64,000 nt of DNA from positions 75,245,561 to 75,309,560 of the forward strand of contig NC_088775.1 in the NCBI RefSeq assembly GCF_954871325.1, given 5' to 3'. Below the pieces are notes generated by a model. It saw only the letters and a list, made by a program, of their open reading frames with translations. It did no database searches and was not told the DNA's origin. The position numbers were made by a program, and so were the translations under genes. Position 1 is the first letter of the stretch, and each line of letters opens with the position of its first letter. Source of the DNA: Gordionus sp. m RMFG-2023. Its lineage: Eukaryota > Nematomorpha > Gordioida > Chordodea > Parachordodidae. This document shows positions 38,401 through 48,993 of this stretch, in pieces.

Positions 38401-41097
38401 ATGCATTCATATTCATATGATGTTCAAAAATATCAAAGGTGGTTAACACGTTTATATTTTATCCATTTCGATCAATAAAAATTTTCAGTTTTTAATATAT
38501 CAAAATTCGAGAATATTTGACTTAAATATGACTCATAATTAATACTAATTATAAATTGAAATACTAATTTAAGGATTAACTAATATGGGCAGGGTCATGG
38601 TTGAATCCCATGTGGATAGTGCCTTTTTTGACTTCCCACCATTGTCCTGATACATAATGACCAATGCCCCAGGGATATCTTGAGAATCTTGCATGTCTAG
38701 TTCCTCTTCTAGAGGATTCGTATATTCAAGATCCTGTTTGATGCTCATGGAATTATCAACAACTTTGTCTTAAGGAAATGCGTTTTTATTATTAAAAGAA
38801 TAAAACAAAAAAAGTATTGAATATAGCAAGTATAATTTTCTGATTTGACAAAATGTAAAATATTTTTAAAATCAATTGGTGAAAGAAAATTTTATTAACA
38901 AAAATTATTCAAAAATAAACATTTTTGATTGGAAGAATGATAAAGTTTAAAAATACTTGAAAGTTAATTCTAAGAATCCAAAAAAAGAAGAAATTTAGAG
39001 AAAATCCTATTTTTATTATATCAAAATTTAAATTCAAGAGATAAAATTTAAAAATTATGACTTTGACAAGAATAAATAAATTATAAATTATCAACCATGC
39101 TCTTTCTTCTAGCTTTTTTAAAGATTTGCCATGTATTAAAGAGGATTCATACTCTTATTCCTCTCACAAAGAAAATTATTATATAGTAATTAATAAGCTA
39201 CCAAAAATGGTGAAAGGCATAAATAAAATGACAGATAAATTTGCTTTATTTTTTTTAACACAACATATTTCTCATTACTTTATCAAACAATATTAAATAT
39301 AATATTAATACACTATATTATAAGAATTAATCTGATTGTATTTTTACCAAATAACGCATATTCTTCATAGTGAGGGGTGATAAGAAAGGTAGATTTAGTG
39401 TAAAGGTGGGATAAGTTTCTATCGTAAAAATTGTCAGGGCAATCCAGCAATTTTGAATGACCATTTTGATTAATAACCGCTACTTTAAGTCCAGCTTGAA
39501 CCAAGCGTTTAAGATGGGCTGATAGTCTATGGGCAGGTACACTAGAGGTGACAAAGTTTTTGTCTGGGTTGCATTGAATGTTTAGTAATTTGGATGCCAT
39601 CTATTTTTAGAAAAAAAAATAATTTTTTAAATATTTGATCAAATAGGTTAAACTCATCTTTTTAAATCAGATATCAGTCAATAAGTTTAAATTTTACAAT
39701 CAAATAAAATAATGAACATTCTGCCATGATTAAATGATTTAACAATTTATGTAGGCTATATATTATATACTTGGGCATCATCTCCAAAAAATCTATAGCG
39801 GTATCCACATTCAATCATCAGAATTGCATCTGGCCATTCATTTTTCATATTGAGAAATTGCAATTCCAAGGGGGTAAATTTTCTAAAAGATTTATCTAAG
39901 TCTTGCATGTCAGCTTTGGCATTCTGGCCTAATTTTGACTTAATGGGTTTCGAACTTACACCATTTTGACCTAGACTATAATATCCTAAATCTATGCTAT
40001 TTTTATTGTCTGATTCTCTTGAAAAATATTTTGAGGATTTTTTTAGGTTGATCTTAGAAGTTTTAAGAGATGAAATATTATCTGATACTGATGTGGAGTT
40101 AGGATAAGAATATGAATCACATACCTTAGGTGTAAAATATTTACTATGTTTATAAGACATAGAATTTGTATTATCATCATCACTTCTACCTTGTATAGGT
40201 TCACCATCATTAGTTTTTACTCTTTTGAAGGCTAAGCTATCAAATTTATCATCTTTATAAACACCTTTGATTAAAAAATTTGTCAAATAATTGTATATTG
40301 ATGTGTTTAGTTATATAATAAAAAGATCAATAACAAATACCTTCATCTCCATTGGCTTCATTATCATCACTATCTGTGTTTTCTAAACTTTGTGGGGAAT
40401 CAAATTCTCCTCTTCTATATTTTTCTAAGCATTCCATCATCAGTGCTTTCTCTTTTTCTAATCTTCTATTTGTTTTAGGTCTAAATAAATGTTCTGAATT
40501 GTAAAAATATATATTTTGATGAGAGGAATTTGTGGAAGTGGTTTTAATATTAATTTTGGGAGTAACTTTGTTGACTGTACTTGTAGTTGTATTAGACGTT
40601 GTTTTAGTATCATTTTTAATAGTTGCCTTTATGGTTGATGAATTTGATTGTAAATTTTTTCTATTTTTTGGAAGGTTAACTAATTTCTCAATCTTTTTAG
40701 TAGGTTTCGCTTGATCCATTTTAGTTTTATAATAGTTATTTGATGGTATACTTTTTTGTTGAATATGCTTCTTACTTTTTTGCTTAAATTGATTATTAAG
40801 TTTAGGAATCAATTTATATCTTCCTTTTTCATCAACTTTTATTATTTTAAAATTAGTATCCACATTTTCACTTAAGGGTATTATTTTAACAGAAATATTT
40901 TTAATAATAGCATCAATTTTTGAGTTAATAATTAATGAATTTCCTTCATTTTTATTAAATTTAAAAATTTTATTATGCATTAAAGATTTAGATATTGCAT
41001 TGCTAATTGAATTTTCAAACTTTCTGCTTGTAGAATTCATCGTTTCAGGTGAAAACAGTCTATTATTTGAATTGATTTTTTTTGTAGGTGTCTGCAT
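15895..41097 (-). CDS. MSH3: DNA mismatch repair protein MSH3 (MutS homologue), 16 exons
   Basis: MSH3 pairs with MSH2 as MutS-beta in the nucleus, binding insertion/deletion loops and hairpins and recruiting MutL proteins through its ATPase cycle. Exons, 5' to 3': 41097-40341, 40264-39771, 39600-39348, 38768-38581, 38246-38056, 35977-35868, 27965-27768, 27630-27509, 24448-24108, 23777-23403, 23192-23043, 22784-22624, 17411-17186, 16682-16496, 16316-16178, 16088-15895. All phases agree; the sum is 4,086 nt, or 1,361 residues (human about 1,137; the excess is an unstructured N-terminus). Domain I (CGYRYRFFGDDA, SVPAHRL, LYTKSTF) is diagnostic of MSH3 rather than MSH2, MSH4 or MSH6. Walker A is GPNQSGKST. 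Exon 7's acceptor is the least certain boundary. The start is the first Met of the open exon. Confidence 0.9.
17512..17600. repeat. GC-box MITE fragment (family B)
   Basis: This contains 'gcccaagctcgacccgag' and 'cagcccgacccgagtc', blocks like those of the element at 14,609. A matching fragment with 'agcccgagtccg' repeats lies at 22,228-22,316. The two could be halves of one element separated by the foldback, but they could equally be independent scraps. Confidence 0.4.
17660..21430. mobile_element. Ty3/gypsy-derived foldback in MSH3 intron 12 (fossil)
   Basis: Two arms of about 1.2-1.35 kb (17,660-19,005 and 20,217-21,430) are imperfect reverse complements. A clear pair is 'tttataaataatattaccc' near 18,948 and its complement near 20,262. 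Each arm holds gag-like sequence; the right arm reads RGCYKCHAMNYIKRNCP, a zinc knuckle. The loop between the arms carries integrase sequence on the minus strand. It is old and broken in many places. The whole structure lies between MSH3 exons 12 and 13. Confidence 0.7.
19560..20100 (-). pseudogene. Ty3/gypsy integrase fragment in the foldback loop (fossil)
   Basis: Minus-strand reading shows the integrase signatures LVMDVFSKWMEF, LKILWGKFGI and APPYHPSSNGQAKRM. They occur in the expected order. The region is a broken remnant and is not closely identical to the integrase at 6,623-7,627, so it is a different or older copy. Confidence 0.7.
21440..21548. repeat. 37-bp tandem repeat
   Basis: Two and a half copies of a unit of the form 'aaagtaaggttataaaaag' plus 'attaaaattaagat' lie at the outer edge of the foldback in MSH3 intron 12. 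It is non-coding. Confidence 0.7.
21745..22056. mobile_element. PIF/Harbinger MITE in MSH3 intron 12
   Basis: Inverted ends GGCCGCATTTATAGTAAACG and, from the right, CGCTGCATTTATAGTAAATG are followed by paired 'gcgttgcgtta' blocks. A 3-bp TAA duplication flanks it (21,742-21,744 and 22,057-22,059), the hallmark of PIF/Harbinger. At 312 bp it is non-autonomous. Its 'acgcaacgc' core resembles the ends of the larger element at 58,429-60,902. Confidence 0.8.
22228..22316. repeat. GC-box MITE fragment (family B)
   Basis: It contains 'tagcccgagtccgaaaaa' twice in tandem and ends near 'acctaggtct'. It is related to the fragment at 17,512-17,600 and the element at 14,609. It is non-coding. Confidence 0.4.
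22624..27965 (-). CDS. MSH3: MSH3 exons 7-12: lever, clamp and lead-in to the ATPase
   Basis: Exon 7: TLHSVLVRYLKTGFFSERA and a core-domain block. Exon 8: SPKTPQGRRKLLKWIEEPL, a strong match to human HTKTSFGRRKLKKWVTQPL. Exon 9 (24,108-24,448) is the helical lever. Exon 10 (23,403-23,777) contains the clamp and VKIPLEWIRINS. Exon 11 starts TKKWSRYKDPFIIDID. Exon 12 has LDCWMCLALLSSQPGYTRP and EGGRHPFDIS, the latter matching the NGRHPVI motif before the ATPase. Exons 9-12 are separated by introns of 0.2-0.4 kb; the intron before exon 9 is 3.1 kb. Confidence 0.88.
24535..24865. repeat. Possible MITE in MSH3 intron 8
   Basis: The right end reads 'cagcaaaatcctgactatgc' after a run of ten C bases, and the left end is a G-rich 'aaaatgggtgggagtgag' stretch. 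This is the same layout of a G/C run next to a 'gtagccag'-like end seen in other small elements of this window. No clean target duplication was found. Confidence 0.3.
25061..25252. mobile_element. Short MITE (family C) in MSH3 intron 8
   Basis: About 190 bp with inverted ends TAGTGTTGTTAAACGGTTCG and, complemented from the right, TAGTGTTGTTCAACGGCTTG. The flanks share GTATC on both sides. A second copy starts at about 63,799 and is cut by the window end. Internally, 'ggctaa...atatttt' blocks pair, so the RNA would fold into a long hairpin. Confidence 0.7.
26000..27035 (-). mobile_element. hAT remnant in MSH3 intron 8
   Basis: G runs of 12 and 10 bases lie near the two ends (about 26,007 and 27,006). 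The minus strand at about 26,390-26,790 gives SNKSPMVEIAWES and, in another frame, KDPSCERLFSVEINM, the hAT dimerisation motif. Around 26,820-26,950 the sequence is full of 'attcgaat'-type palindromic words. The copy has several stops and shifts and is dead. Ends are not clearly defined. Confidence 0.55.
27378..27483. repeat. 36-bp tandem repeat beside MSH3 exon 8
   Basis: There are three near-identical copies of a unit starting 'cttattgacaaaaagatata' and ending 'aaaagctgagg'. It lies in intron 8, about 25 bp past the exon 8 donor (GTGAGT, the only consensus donor of the gene). Confidence 0.85.
29650..31714 (-). pseudogene. hAT transposase, left arm of the palindrome
   Basis: Pieces in order: a TTF-type zinc-finger region at 31,367-31,714 (FPWIQYS, FCFPCNFP); the catalytic region at 30,734-31,363 (LPLRGHHES, MADDTRDVSSYEQFSICVRY, AQAYDGASVMKG, VHCYAHKLNLVL); a helical insert at 30,243-30,635 starting SSTRWGSHIRTIEAV; then 29,891-30,166; and the dimerisation end with RSTMGQERLNSLALLSIEK. 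This is the ZMYM1-like hAT lineage with a DUF4371-type core. Frame breaks follow the catalytic block and recur downstream. The break after LESFLMY is shared with the right arm, so it predates the duplication. Confidence 0.82.
31738..31978. repeat. 120-bp tandem duplication in the palindrome centre
   Basis: Two imperfect copies of a unit containing 'agttcttct', 'aaagtgacaaatattaat' and 'gaagaaaaatattgtta' lie in the unique centre. It is non-coding and belongs to the 5' region of the left hAT copy. Confidence 0.65.
32474..34492 (+). pseudogene. hAT transposase, right arm of the palindrome
   Basis: This is the mirror copy of the left-arm gene: 32,474-32,765 (zinc-finger part, interrupted), 32,770-33,399 (catalytic block), 33,498-33,893, 33,979-34,254, and the dimerisation end to about 34,492 with CSCERSFSALKRVKT. 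It begins at the 'tttcaacctcagtggtac' boundary and lacks the element's 5' terminus. The right copy keeps a 16-bp stretch near 33,955 that the left copy lacks. Confidence 0.82.
35868..38768 (-). CDS. MSH3: MSH3 exons 4-6: connector domain
   Basis: Exon 4 gives PGALVIMYQDNGGKSKKA, poorly conserved. Exon 5 has KFGTGEISYNE and LERLMTSLKPTEILLPDG, matching the human stretch with ATGEVVFDSF and SSLQPVELLLPS. Exon 6 continues with DLIRVERLSPSQFEKDDV, matching DDRIRVERMD. Introns 4 and 5 carry no conserved coding sequence; intron 5 holds hAT debris. Confidence 0.88.
36130..37430 (-). mobile_element. hAT remnant in MSH3 intron 5
   Basis: Minus-strand scraps: HSNTDSERIFSLIKNF near 36,190-36,240 (the hAT dimerisation motif), a decayed CHxIHN-type block near 36,780, and INGSNNGYINKLPIMLLYF near 37,020-37,090. 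The order and motifs fit a BED-finger-type hAT transposase. Many stops and shifts are present, and ends are not visible. Confidence 0.55.
39348..41097 (-). CDS. MSH3: MSH3 exons 1-3: disordered N-terminus and mismatch-binding domain I
   Basis: Exon 1 and most of exon 2 encode about 375 residues rich in Ser, Thr, Asn and Lys with no visible fold. I found no clear PCNA-binding (PIP) box. Domain I begins near residue 380 with FTPLELQFLNMK and contains ECGYRYRFFGDDAQ, where MSH3 proteins carry the Tyr-Lys/Arg pair in place of the Phe-x-Glu of MutS and MSH6. A block that is nearly invariant in relatives (KQTETAALK in human MSH3) reads NQNGHSKLLDC here, a marked divergence. Donors are GTATTT, GTATAT and GTAAAA. 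Confidence 0.88.
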
Positions 41098-43614
41098 ACT
41101 GTTATGATTTGAATTACTATCCGATTATCAATAAAATTTAATATAAGATTAAAATTGCAAATTCCCATAAATAGACCAACGCGCTAACGTCTAAGTAAAG
41201 TAAAGTGTGTATTATATGGCAAAATTCGCGTATGTAAAGTTTGAATGTGGTTTTAATAAATGAATGAATAATGATTTATACCTGTAAATAAATATTTCAG
41301 AAGTGCTACTTAACTCCCAGTTGTAATATAGTTTTACTAAATAATGAAGATTGGAATAATTAAATAGTTTTATTATGACAATTCATACATCTTTTGATAT
41401 ATATAAACCTATCAAGCTCATATCTCTAGAGAAATTAATCATTGAGTTGTATATTGGCATATAGGAAAACACCCAACTGATCCAATTTTTATTATTTTTA
41501 AATAAAAAGATAGTATTATTTTTAATTTGATTTTTAAAAGGATTAAAATTGCATGCTAATACGAATTAATTCTGATTTAAATTTATAAATTCTAAATAAA
41601 CAAAAATGAATAAGGATATTTGACGAATTATTTGAATAATTCGTTTATTCGATAAATATTTAAATAATTTATTTTATTAAGTAAGTATGTTCAAATTATT
41701 ATTAACATCAATTGTTAATTGGGATTTTATAAAAGGTTTAACAAGAATTTCCTTAATAAAAATACTCACAACCAAACTAAAATTCAAATAAATGCTTTAA
41801 AGATGAGTGATTTAAATAATTATTCTATTTTAAGCTTTTAAATTATTTTGGAAATTGTAGTAATTTTGTATAGTGTCTTATTGTACAGGGTAAACTTTTG
41901 TACCGGTCTTTTTATCCGCGAGTCGGTTTCTAGATCCTGGTTTTAACTGATTTAAATATTATCAACTAATTTATCTGCCTAACAAAATATACCATTATTC
42001 ATCTCACCACCTTACACCAGCCCGTTCCAATTCTATTTTTATTTATTTTTTTATGATAAAATTTTAATCCGAATGTACTCAAAAAATAGGTCCGTATACC
42101 ATCGGTCATCATATAGCACATTGCTAAATAATAAACAAATTTTATTAAAATATATCAATTTATTTTCATTATCTTTACTTATTCCAAACCATGCACTAGC
42201 TTATAATTTGCTACATATCACACCCACTAATACGAATGAACCTGACAGGCAAAAAAAATTTGCCCTTCTTTATGATTTATGAGGATTAAGGATTTTAGAT
42301 TATATGAATCCGATAAATAAAAATTCAGTGAATCCAAATATTTTTTTTTATTTTTCAAATAATTTAATATCCTTGCTACTTTATAATTATTTTGCTAATG
42401 AATGATTTTTCTCATTAGTGTTATAAACCTATAAAATTAGTGAAGATCTATTTGTATTTATATTTCGTTTATACTATTACGAGTTTTAGGAAATGTAGGA
42501 ATAAATAAAATAAATATTTATATTCTTAATTTAATTCTTGAACATTATAAAAAAATTTGGATAGCCTATCAATTTAACAAATGATATGAATTAACTGAAA
42601 GGCATTTTTTGTAATGTTGTTGTTATATATTCAAATTTATATTTTTACTTTTTTATAATCTAATTTTTATAACCTTACCTATTATTACTTTTTGTTTTTC
42701 GTTTATATGTATTCTAATTTATATTTTTAGATAATATATATATAGTGTGTGTACGAAAAATATATTTTTACTTACTCTCACATTGCTCTCACTATAATCC
42801 ATATTCTCTTCAGTTGTTAAAAAGTCAAATTTTTACAAGGCTGAACTCAATTTAGAGTCGTAAAATACAACCTTAAATTGAGAGGCTCAATGAGCACATC
42901 AGTGAGCAGAGTCAGCTCAAATTTATTTTTAAACGGACTGCTATTAATAATATTTACTCCAGGAATATATTCAAAAATTTTATCCACTTTGTTTTTGATC
43001 GAATTAATATTTTAAACTCAAAGGACTTATGTGTATTATTGTAATAAGATAACCAGGCTTTATCAATTTTCTACTATAAAAATTTAAAATAAAAAATCTA
43101 AAAATGAGTCCCTTTTGATAACAATGGCAAATAAAAGCTTGATATAAAAATAATTTAAAGGTTTTCATTTTCATTTTTTAAATAAACTTTACTTATCCAG
43201 ACCTTCATCCAATCAAAAATATTATCACAACCTAAACATGGAAGAGGGGAAATTCGGGTAAAATATTTTTAAAAATCGCTTTATAGTATACCTTATTGTA
43301 AATTTTATTTAGCATTTTTTTGAGAAGAATTTATCTAGTTCATTTAATATTATTTTATAGAAATCCTTAAACTTTAAGTCATTTCACATAGAAAATCGGA
43401 AATTAAATCTTTATTTAATACCATTAAATTTTTTTATAAAATAATAGATATGAAAGCAATAAATGAGTAGGGGTTAAGTAGCTATAATAATCAAGATGTA
43501 AAGGCTTAATAAATTATGATTTAATGATTATTATTATTTTTATAATATATAATATCCTAAATAATTCCATCCTGGCTAATTTATAGACCATATTTTAAAA
43601 TAACATCTCATAAT
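41098..43614. other. Intergenic stretch upstream of MSH3
   Basis: I see no gene. The MSH3 promoter should lie in the first part, but no core element could be picked out of the AT-rich sequence. Near 42,840-42,925 is a short stem-forming block in which 'ctcaatttagagtc' faces 'ccttaaattgag', possibly a small MITE. The frame 42,073-42,282 has no recognisable product. Confidence 0.4.
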
Positions 43615-43768
43615 TGTAGTAATCCCAACTACTAATTATAAACAATACGACTACTAATTTATATTTCAATTTATTTTTGATATGAAATTTTTATTTATTG
43701 TTTTTCGAATGTTCGATTCTATTTTTAATATACAATATACATAAATAATCATTTATTAATTTATTACA
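43615..43768 (-). repeat. 3' LTR of the small LTR element
   Basis: A 154-bp direct repeat of 46,399-46,552, with the ATAAT duplication at 43,610-43,614. Lack of visible divergence between the pair means recent insertion. Confidence 0.88.
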
Positions 43769-43789
43769 TTTCCTTCAAACAATTTAAAG

Positions 43790-45436
43790 TTAGATTTCTT
43801 CAATAAACCTCTTTGTAGGTTTATGGTTTCTTGATGAGCAACGTAATGTGGTATTTGTATTTGTATTTGCTTCATTCACTGGCACAACCATTTCTGTAAC
43901 TTCCAAAGAACTTTCATGATTTGGGATAACTAAACGATTTCTTAACTGATCTGCATGCTTCCGTAATGTTTTCCCGGAAGATTCAACAATATAAAAATAA
44001 AGTCCTATTCTTTCTTTAATTACTCCCTCTCTCCAACCATTGGTATTTTCATTATTTAACCATATAGGTTGTGAGATTTCAAATTCTCTTTCCTTTGAAT
44101 GTAAATCATGATGAAGGCTTTGTTTATCATTAGCCCTTACTATTTCGTGTTCGGCATTTGGTCGGATCCAATCCAGACTTGTTTTCAATTGCCTCCCAAA
44201 CATAATTTTAGCAGGAGATCTCCCTGTGGAACTATGCTCTCCCAATCGGTAGGTTGTTAAAACCTGTGTCATAGCTTCTTTGGGATCGCTAATTGAATCT
44301 CTCGTTGCATAATACCGACCTTTCAAAGTTCGTACTGTACGTTCAGCTAATCCATTAGTTTTTGGATGATAGGGTGCCGAACGTATATGACGTATGTTAT
44401 TTAAATCACAATACCTACGGAATTCCCCTGATAAGAAATGTGGTCCTTTGTCTGACACACTGTACTTGGGTATTCCAAACCTAGAAAACCATTTATTTAG
44501 TCGTTTTATCATAGCATCAGCAGAGGTATTCTGCATTAGATCAACTTCTAACCATGGTCTATTTTTCTGGCATCCAGAACATATTTTGATAAAATTTTCT
44601 ATATCAACATCACATCTGGGCCACCAACAATACAATCTAAAAATAGATTTCATTACATTTTCCCCAGGATGTCCCCAGTGAATCATTCCTAACACTGCAT
44701 TTCTTAATTTATTAGGAATAACCAATCTCCCATTCCATTCTATAATATTACGATTGACAGAAAGCTCTTCCCGTCGATTATAAAAATTAACTATTTCTTT
44801 ATCTTTATGACGATCAAAGTTTCGCCAACTTTGCTGAATATGTATTGCTACTTTTTTTAATATTAAATCTTGCTTCGACTCTTTTCGCAGAATATTTTCT
44901 GACAATTGCATATCATCCAAATTAATACTTCGAATATCCAAAGCATGTTTAGAATCTTGATTCTCTTCCGAAATTTCTTGGTGTTTATTAATCAAATCTC
45001 GAATTCTAGAATCTAGTGTTATGCAACATTTTTCTTTTTCAATATTGTTGACCAAATTGCGTACTTGTTTAATCATAACCTGACGAGGCATTTCTAAATT
45101 GAATGCTATAATCCATGGTAATCCGAAAAGAGGCACCCCAGTTGTATTCATTATTACCACTGGTAGAGTCCTTGTCTGTGATCCAATCCTAACATTGACT
45201 TGGGTCTCGCCCTTGACGTCTAACGGATGATCACCATATGCAGTCAATGGACTGGTTGGCCTAATTTTTGGTCGCCCAATACTTGTCCATATATCAATTC
45301 CTATCAATGACGCTTGTGCACCAGTGTCAAAATCAAATTCAACATCTAACCCATTTATCTCTGCAGTTAGTTTTGCTCGATTCTCTCGATTTTGTTGAAT
45401 CTTCCAAATATTATGAATAGAATCACTTGATGACAC
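43790..45436 (-). pseudogene. protease-integrase frame of the small LTR element (fossil)
   Basis: One long frame carries FDFDTGAQASLIG (protease active site) near residue 36, then integrase features: HWGHPGENVMKSIFRLYCWW and CSGCQKN (zinc-binding region), VSDKGPHFLSGEFRRYC and APYHPKTNGLAERTVR (core). No reverse transcriptase lies between them. The element therefore cannot copy itself. Confidence 0.75.
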
Positions 45437-45466
45437 TCTTATATAGTTTAAATTCTTTGATTTACA

Positions 45467-46412
45467 TCAAACTGCAAAATGACCAATTTTTTTACATTTA
45501 TTACATGCCGCATTTGTAGCTGGACATCTCACTTCTCGGTTATGAATAAAACCACATTTATAACATTTAAGTTTATTATAATCTTTATCATTATTATTAT
45601 TGTAGTTATTATTCTCTTTATCAAATGTATTATTATACTTGACTTTATTATAGCCTTTATCAATTGTAGTCGTCGTTTTTATTGGATGTTTATAATTATT
45701 ATCATTATCATTTCTTTTGTTATTAACATTTATCTTATTAACAACTGGCATATTTTTATTTGCCATTTCTTTATCTGCTCGCTCAGAAGCTAATGCCAGA
45801 TCAAGAATAAATTGAAAAGTCAGTACATTATTATCTCTATCAAGACCGTCGGGATATAGAGCTCTAAGATCTCTTTCCACTCCCGGTATTTCCATGCCAA
45901 CCATAAACTGATCACGTAAACGCTCGTCAATATCATTAAGATAATGACAACGCTTTCCAATTGTTCTAATTTTATTTGCAAATTCAGTTATGGTTTCAGT
46001 TGTTCTCCGTAATCTAACGAAATCAAATCTAGAAGCAAAAGCTGTTGACGTCGGTTTAAATAGTTTAAAACATATTGACTTAATTTCCTTAAAAGATAAA
46101 GTTTCGATCGAATCAGGATAACAAAAAACGGTCCACCAACTCAATATTCTTATTGCCAAAAAATGTTAAAAATATATCTTTATATTGACATTCAGATGGG
46201 CTTACGTTTTTTAACCGAAAACTGGCTTCCCATTGAGAAAAATATCTGTGAATAGAAGTATCCAACTCGAATTTATCAAATTTAATCGTAGATAAATCCG
46301 CTATTTTTTTTGAATCTCCATTTAAGGAATTATTTTCTCCATTTAAGGAATTATTATCTCCATTTAAGGAATTATTTTCTCCATTTATCGTCGCCATTTG
46401 TAGTAATCCCAA
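45467..46412 (-). pseudogene. gag region of the small LTR element (fossil)
   Basis: The frames 46,113-46,412 and 45,467-46,159 give a gag-like protein. It starts with a short repeated ENNSLNGD motif, continues with LRRTTETITEFANKIRTIG of the retrotransposon gag core, passes through an Asn/Lys-rich linker, and ends in knuckles with KCYKCGFIHNREVRCP and CNKCKKIGHF. Confidence 0.72.
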
Positions 46413-46552
46413 CTACTAATTATAAACAATACGACTACTAATTTATATTTCAATTTATTTTTGATATGAAATTTTTATTTATTGTTTTTCGAATGTTCGA
46501 TTCTATTTTTAATATACAATATACATAAATAATCATTTATTAATTTATTACA
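46399..46552 (-). repeat. 5' LTR of the small LTR element
   Basis: A 154-bp repeat; in element orientation it opens TGTAATAAATTAATAAATG. It reads the same as 43,615-43,768. It is flanked outside by ATAAT. Confidence 0.88.
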
Positions 46553-46599
46553 ATAATAAAGAAAACAAATCTCTGTTTTTAAAATGTTTACCAAAAAAT

Positions 46600-48975
46600 A
46601 TAGAAATTTCTGTTAGCATTACCTCAACTTGTAACATTGTAAGCATTTAAGGGTATAGATACTAAATAGTTTACAATTTTAAATTTTAAGAGAAAACATC
46701 CAACACTCCTAATCCAAATAAAAAAAGGAGAAGGAGAAAATTTATATTAAAGAAAATAATGGACAAGGCTCTTCGTCCATTGATTTATTTTTCGAGAGAA
46801 CTAAGATTTTAACCCAAACCCAAGCAATATTAGATGATTTAATAACCGATTTTATAATTGACAGCATACAGCCATTTCCAGTTGTTGAAAATCCATCATT
46901 TATAAAAATTATCAAAACATTAGCTCCACAAAAAATATAATTTGCAGAAGACAGTTGTTGCTAGAATTTCCCAAAGATGGGAGAATGAAAAGAAAGAAAT
47001 CATTAAAAGTCTAATAGAACCATCGTTAATATGCACAACAGCAGATTGTTGGAGTGCCTATCGTTGTTAAACATTTAAATTTGTATAATAATTTAACTAC
47101 AAACAAATTATTTGAGCAGTTTTAAGAAATGTTAATTTTTAGTTCATATATAGGAGTCACAGCACATTATATAGATCCAACAAGTTTGGAAAGAAAAAAT
47201 GTAGCGTTGGCTTGTAAAAGAATGACTGGTAGTCATACATATGATAAAATAGCAAAAAATTTACAAGGTATAGCAAAGGATTATTGCATACAAAATAAAA
47301 TCTCAAAGACCATTACTGATAATGCCAAAAACTTTATCAAGTCATTTAGGTTTATTTTATTATAAATATAAACATTATATTACTTATTTATGATAGAGTT
47401 TTCAAGCCAATTGAAAATATTAGTGAATCCATTGTTGATCTGGAAGATGAAGAAACAGTTGCACCAATATCAATATCAGGTCTTTATACTACTGCTCAGG
47501 ATTTTGAAATATCAAAATCATATATTTTACCTAATCATCAATGTTGTGCCAGTCACACATTGAATCTTGTTGCCACTGCAGATGCAAATAGAGCCTTGCA
47601 GTGTAAACAATATCAGAGGGTAAAACTATAATTATAATATTTTATTCCTTAGATATATAGCACAACATTGTCTAAATGCCAAAATATATGGAATAGACAA
47701 CATAAATCTCAAAATTCAGCTGAGATTATAAAAAACAATATTGGCCAATATTTTATATGTCCCAATATAACTAGATGGAACTCCACTTATAATGCTTTAT
47801 AATTAATCTCAGAAATTATTAAGACTAAATTTGAAAAATTGGACAAGATTTGCGATGGAATAAAACTACCTAAATTTTTATTTGATGAATGTGTTTATTC
47901 ATGAATATTGTTTAGTAAGTTATAAATAAAATTTATATTTATATATACAGTATTATTTCAAATTAGCTAATGAAGCCGGTAGCAAGTTCACTTGATATCC
48001 TGCAGGGAGATAAATATATGTTCACAGCTTATTACTGTGCAACTATTTCCCAGCTCATTATTAAATTGAAAAATTTTAAACAAATGAACCTGAAATTTTG
48101 TTTACCACTCTTTAATGCCTTATTTAAAGGAATCAAAGATAGGTAAATAATAATAAATTAATCAGTATTTAATAATTCTAGATTGGGACAATTTTTGAAG
48201 ATGAAAATATTTTGGCAACTATGCTTCATCCCTTTTTTTAAACTAGATTGGACATGGTTGCAAATGGATGAAATAATAAAAAAAAACAACTAATACAAAG
48301 ATTAGTTGAGGAATTATCAAAGTCTTCAAATGAGTGCAAATTAACCTGTGAAAAAAAACCCAATAATTTAATATCCGATTTTTTTCAGTATCCCACAGCA
48401 GGAGATATGAATGTTAATGATTTAAATTCTGATAATCAACAAATTTTAAATAGTTTTTTTTTAAAATGAATGCCGAGATTTTAGTATTTTTTAACAATAT
48501 CCTGAAATAAAAATGTTATTCATTTTAAATATAACACCACAATCCCTTCCAGCGCCCCTGTTGAAAGACTTTTTAGAATAGCTAAAAATGCCTTTACAGA
48601 TAAACGAGGATGTCTTAATGTCAAAATTTTGAAAATATTTTATTACTGAAATCGAATAATTATTTTTAATCATATATTATATTATTTTATTAATCATATA
48701 TAATAATTATTTATATTAATCATATATTATATTAATATCTAAAAATCATTATTTTAGTTATATTTTGATAAATGTGATATCAAGTCAATAAATTTAGATA
48801 ATTTCACGAATTTTCACAATAGAATCCTAATTTAGGTTTATTCAAACTTTATCTAAGAGTATAATAAAATATGTATCTGTATCTAGATAACTTTTTAGAA
48901 GCTGTAACTCTATCTGTATCTAGATAACTTTTTAGACTATGTATCTGTATCCATTTAAAAAGTATCATTTAACAG
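46600..48975 (+). mobile_element. hAT transposon remnant (ZBED-like), decayed
   Basis: Plus-strand pieces: VTAHYIDPTSLERKNVALAC and TDNAKNFIKSFR at 47,129-47,365; CCASHTLNLVATADANRALQ near 47,540-47,600; CPNITRWNSTYNAL near 47,760; and PSSAPVERLFRIAKNAFTDK near 48,545-48,605. The order fits a BED-finger hAT transposase. The right end has repeated 'gtatctgtatc' and 'tagataactttttaga' words and finishes near 'taacagctctgg'. The left end is not clear. Many stops make it a dead copy. Confidence 0.7.
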
Positions 48976-48993
48976 CTCTGGAAAATTTAATAT

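Larger units (their letters stand above)
43615..46552 (-). mobile_element. Small Ty3/gypsy-type LTR element, non-autonomous, very young
   Basis: Direct repeats of 154 bp begin TGTAGTAATCCC and end TTTATTACA; by eye they are identical. A 5-bp duplication ATAAT flanks the element. Parts on the minus strand: gag with zinc knuckles, an aspartic protease, and integrase sequence. No reverse transcriptase or RNase H is recognisable, so the element needs help from a relative to move. It looks whole at its ends but is broken as a coding unit. Confidence 0.88.

Noticed and set aside
38909-39094. Minus-strand hydrophobic frame between MSH3 exons 3 and 4
   Set aside because: It is intronic, T-rich on that strand, and lies between exons that join in phase without it.
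42073-42282. Short plus-strand frame as a gene
   Set aside because: Low-complexity, AT-driven composition, no motif and no splice context.
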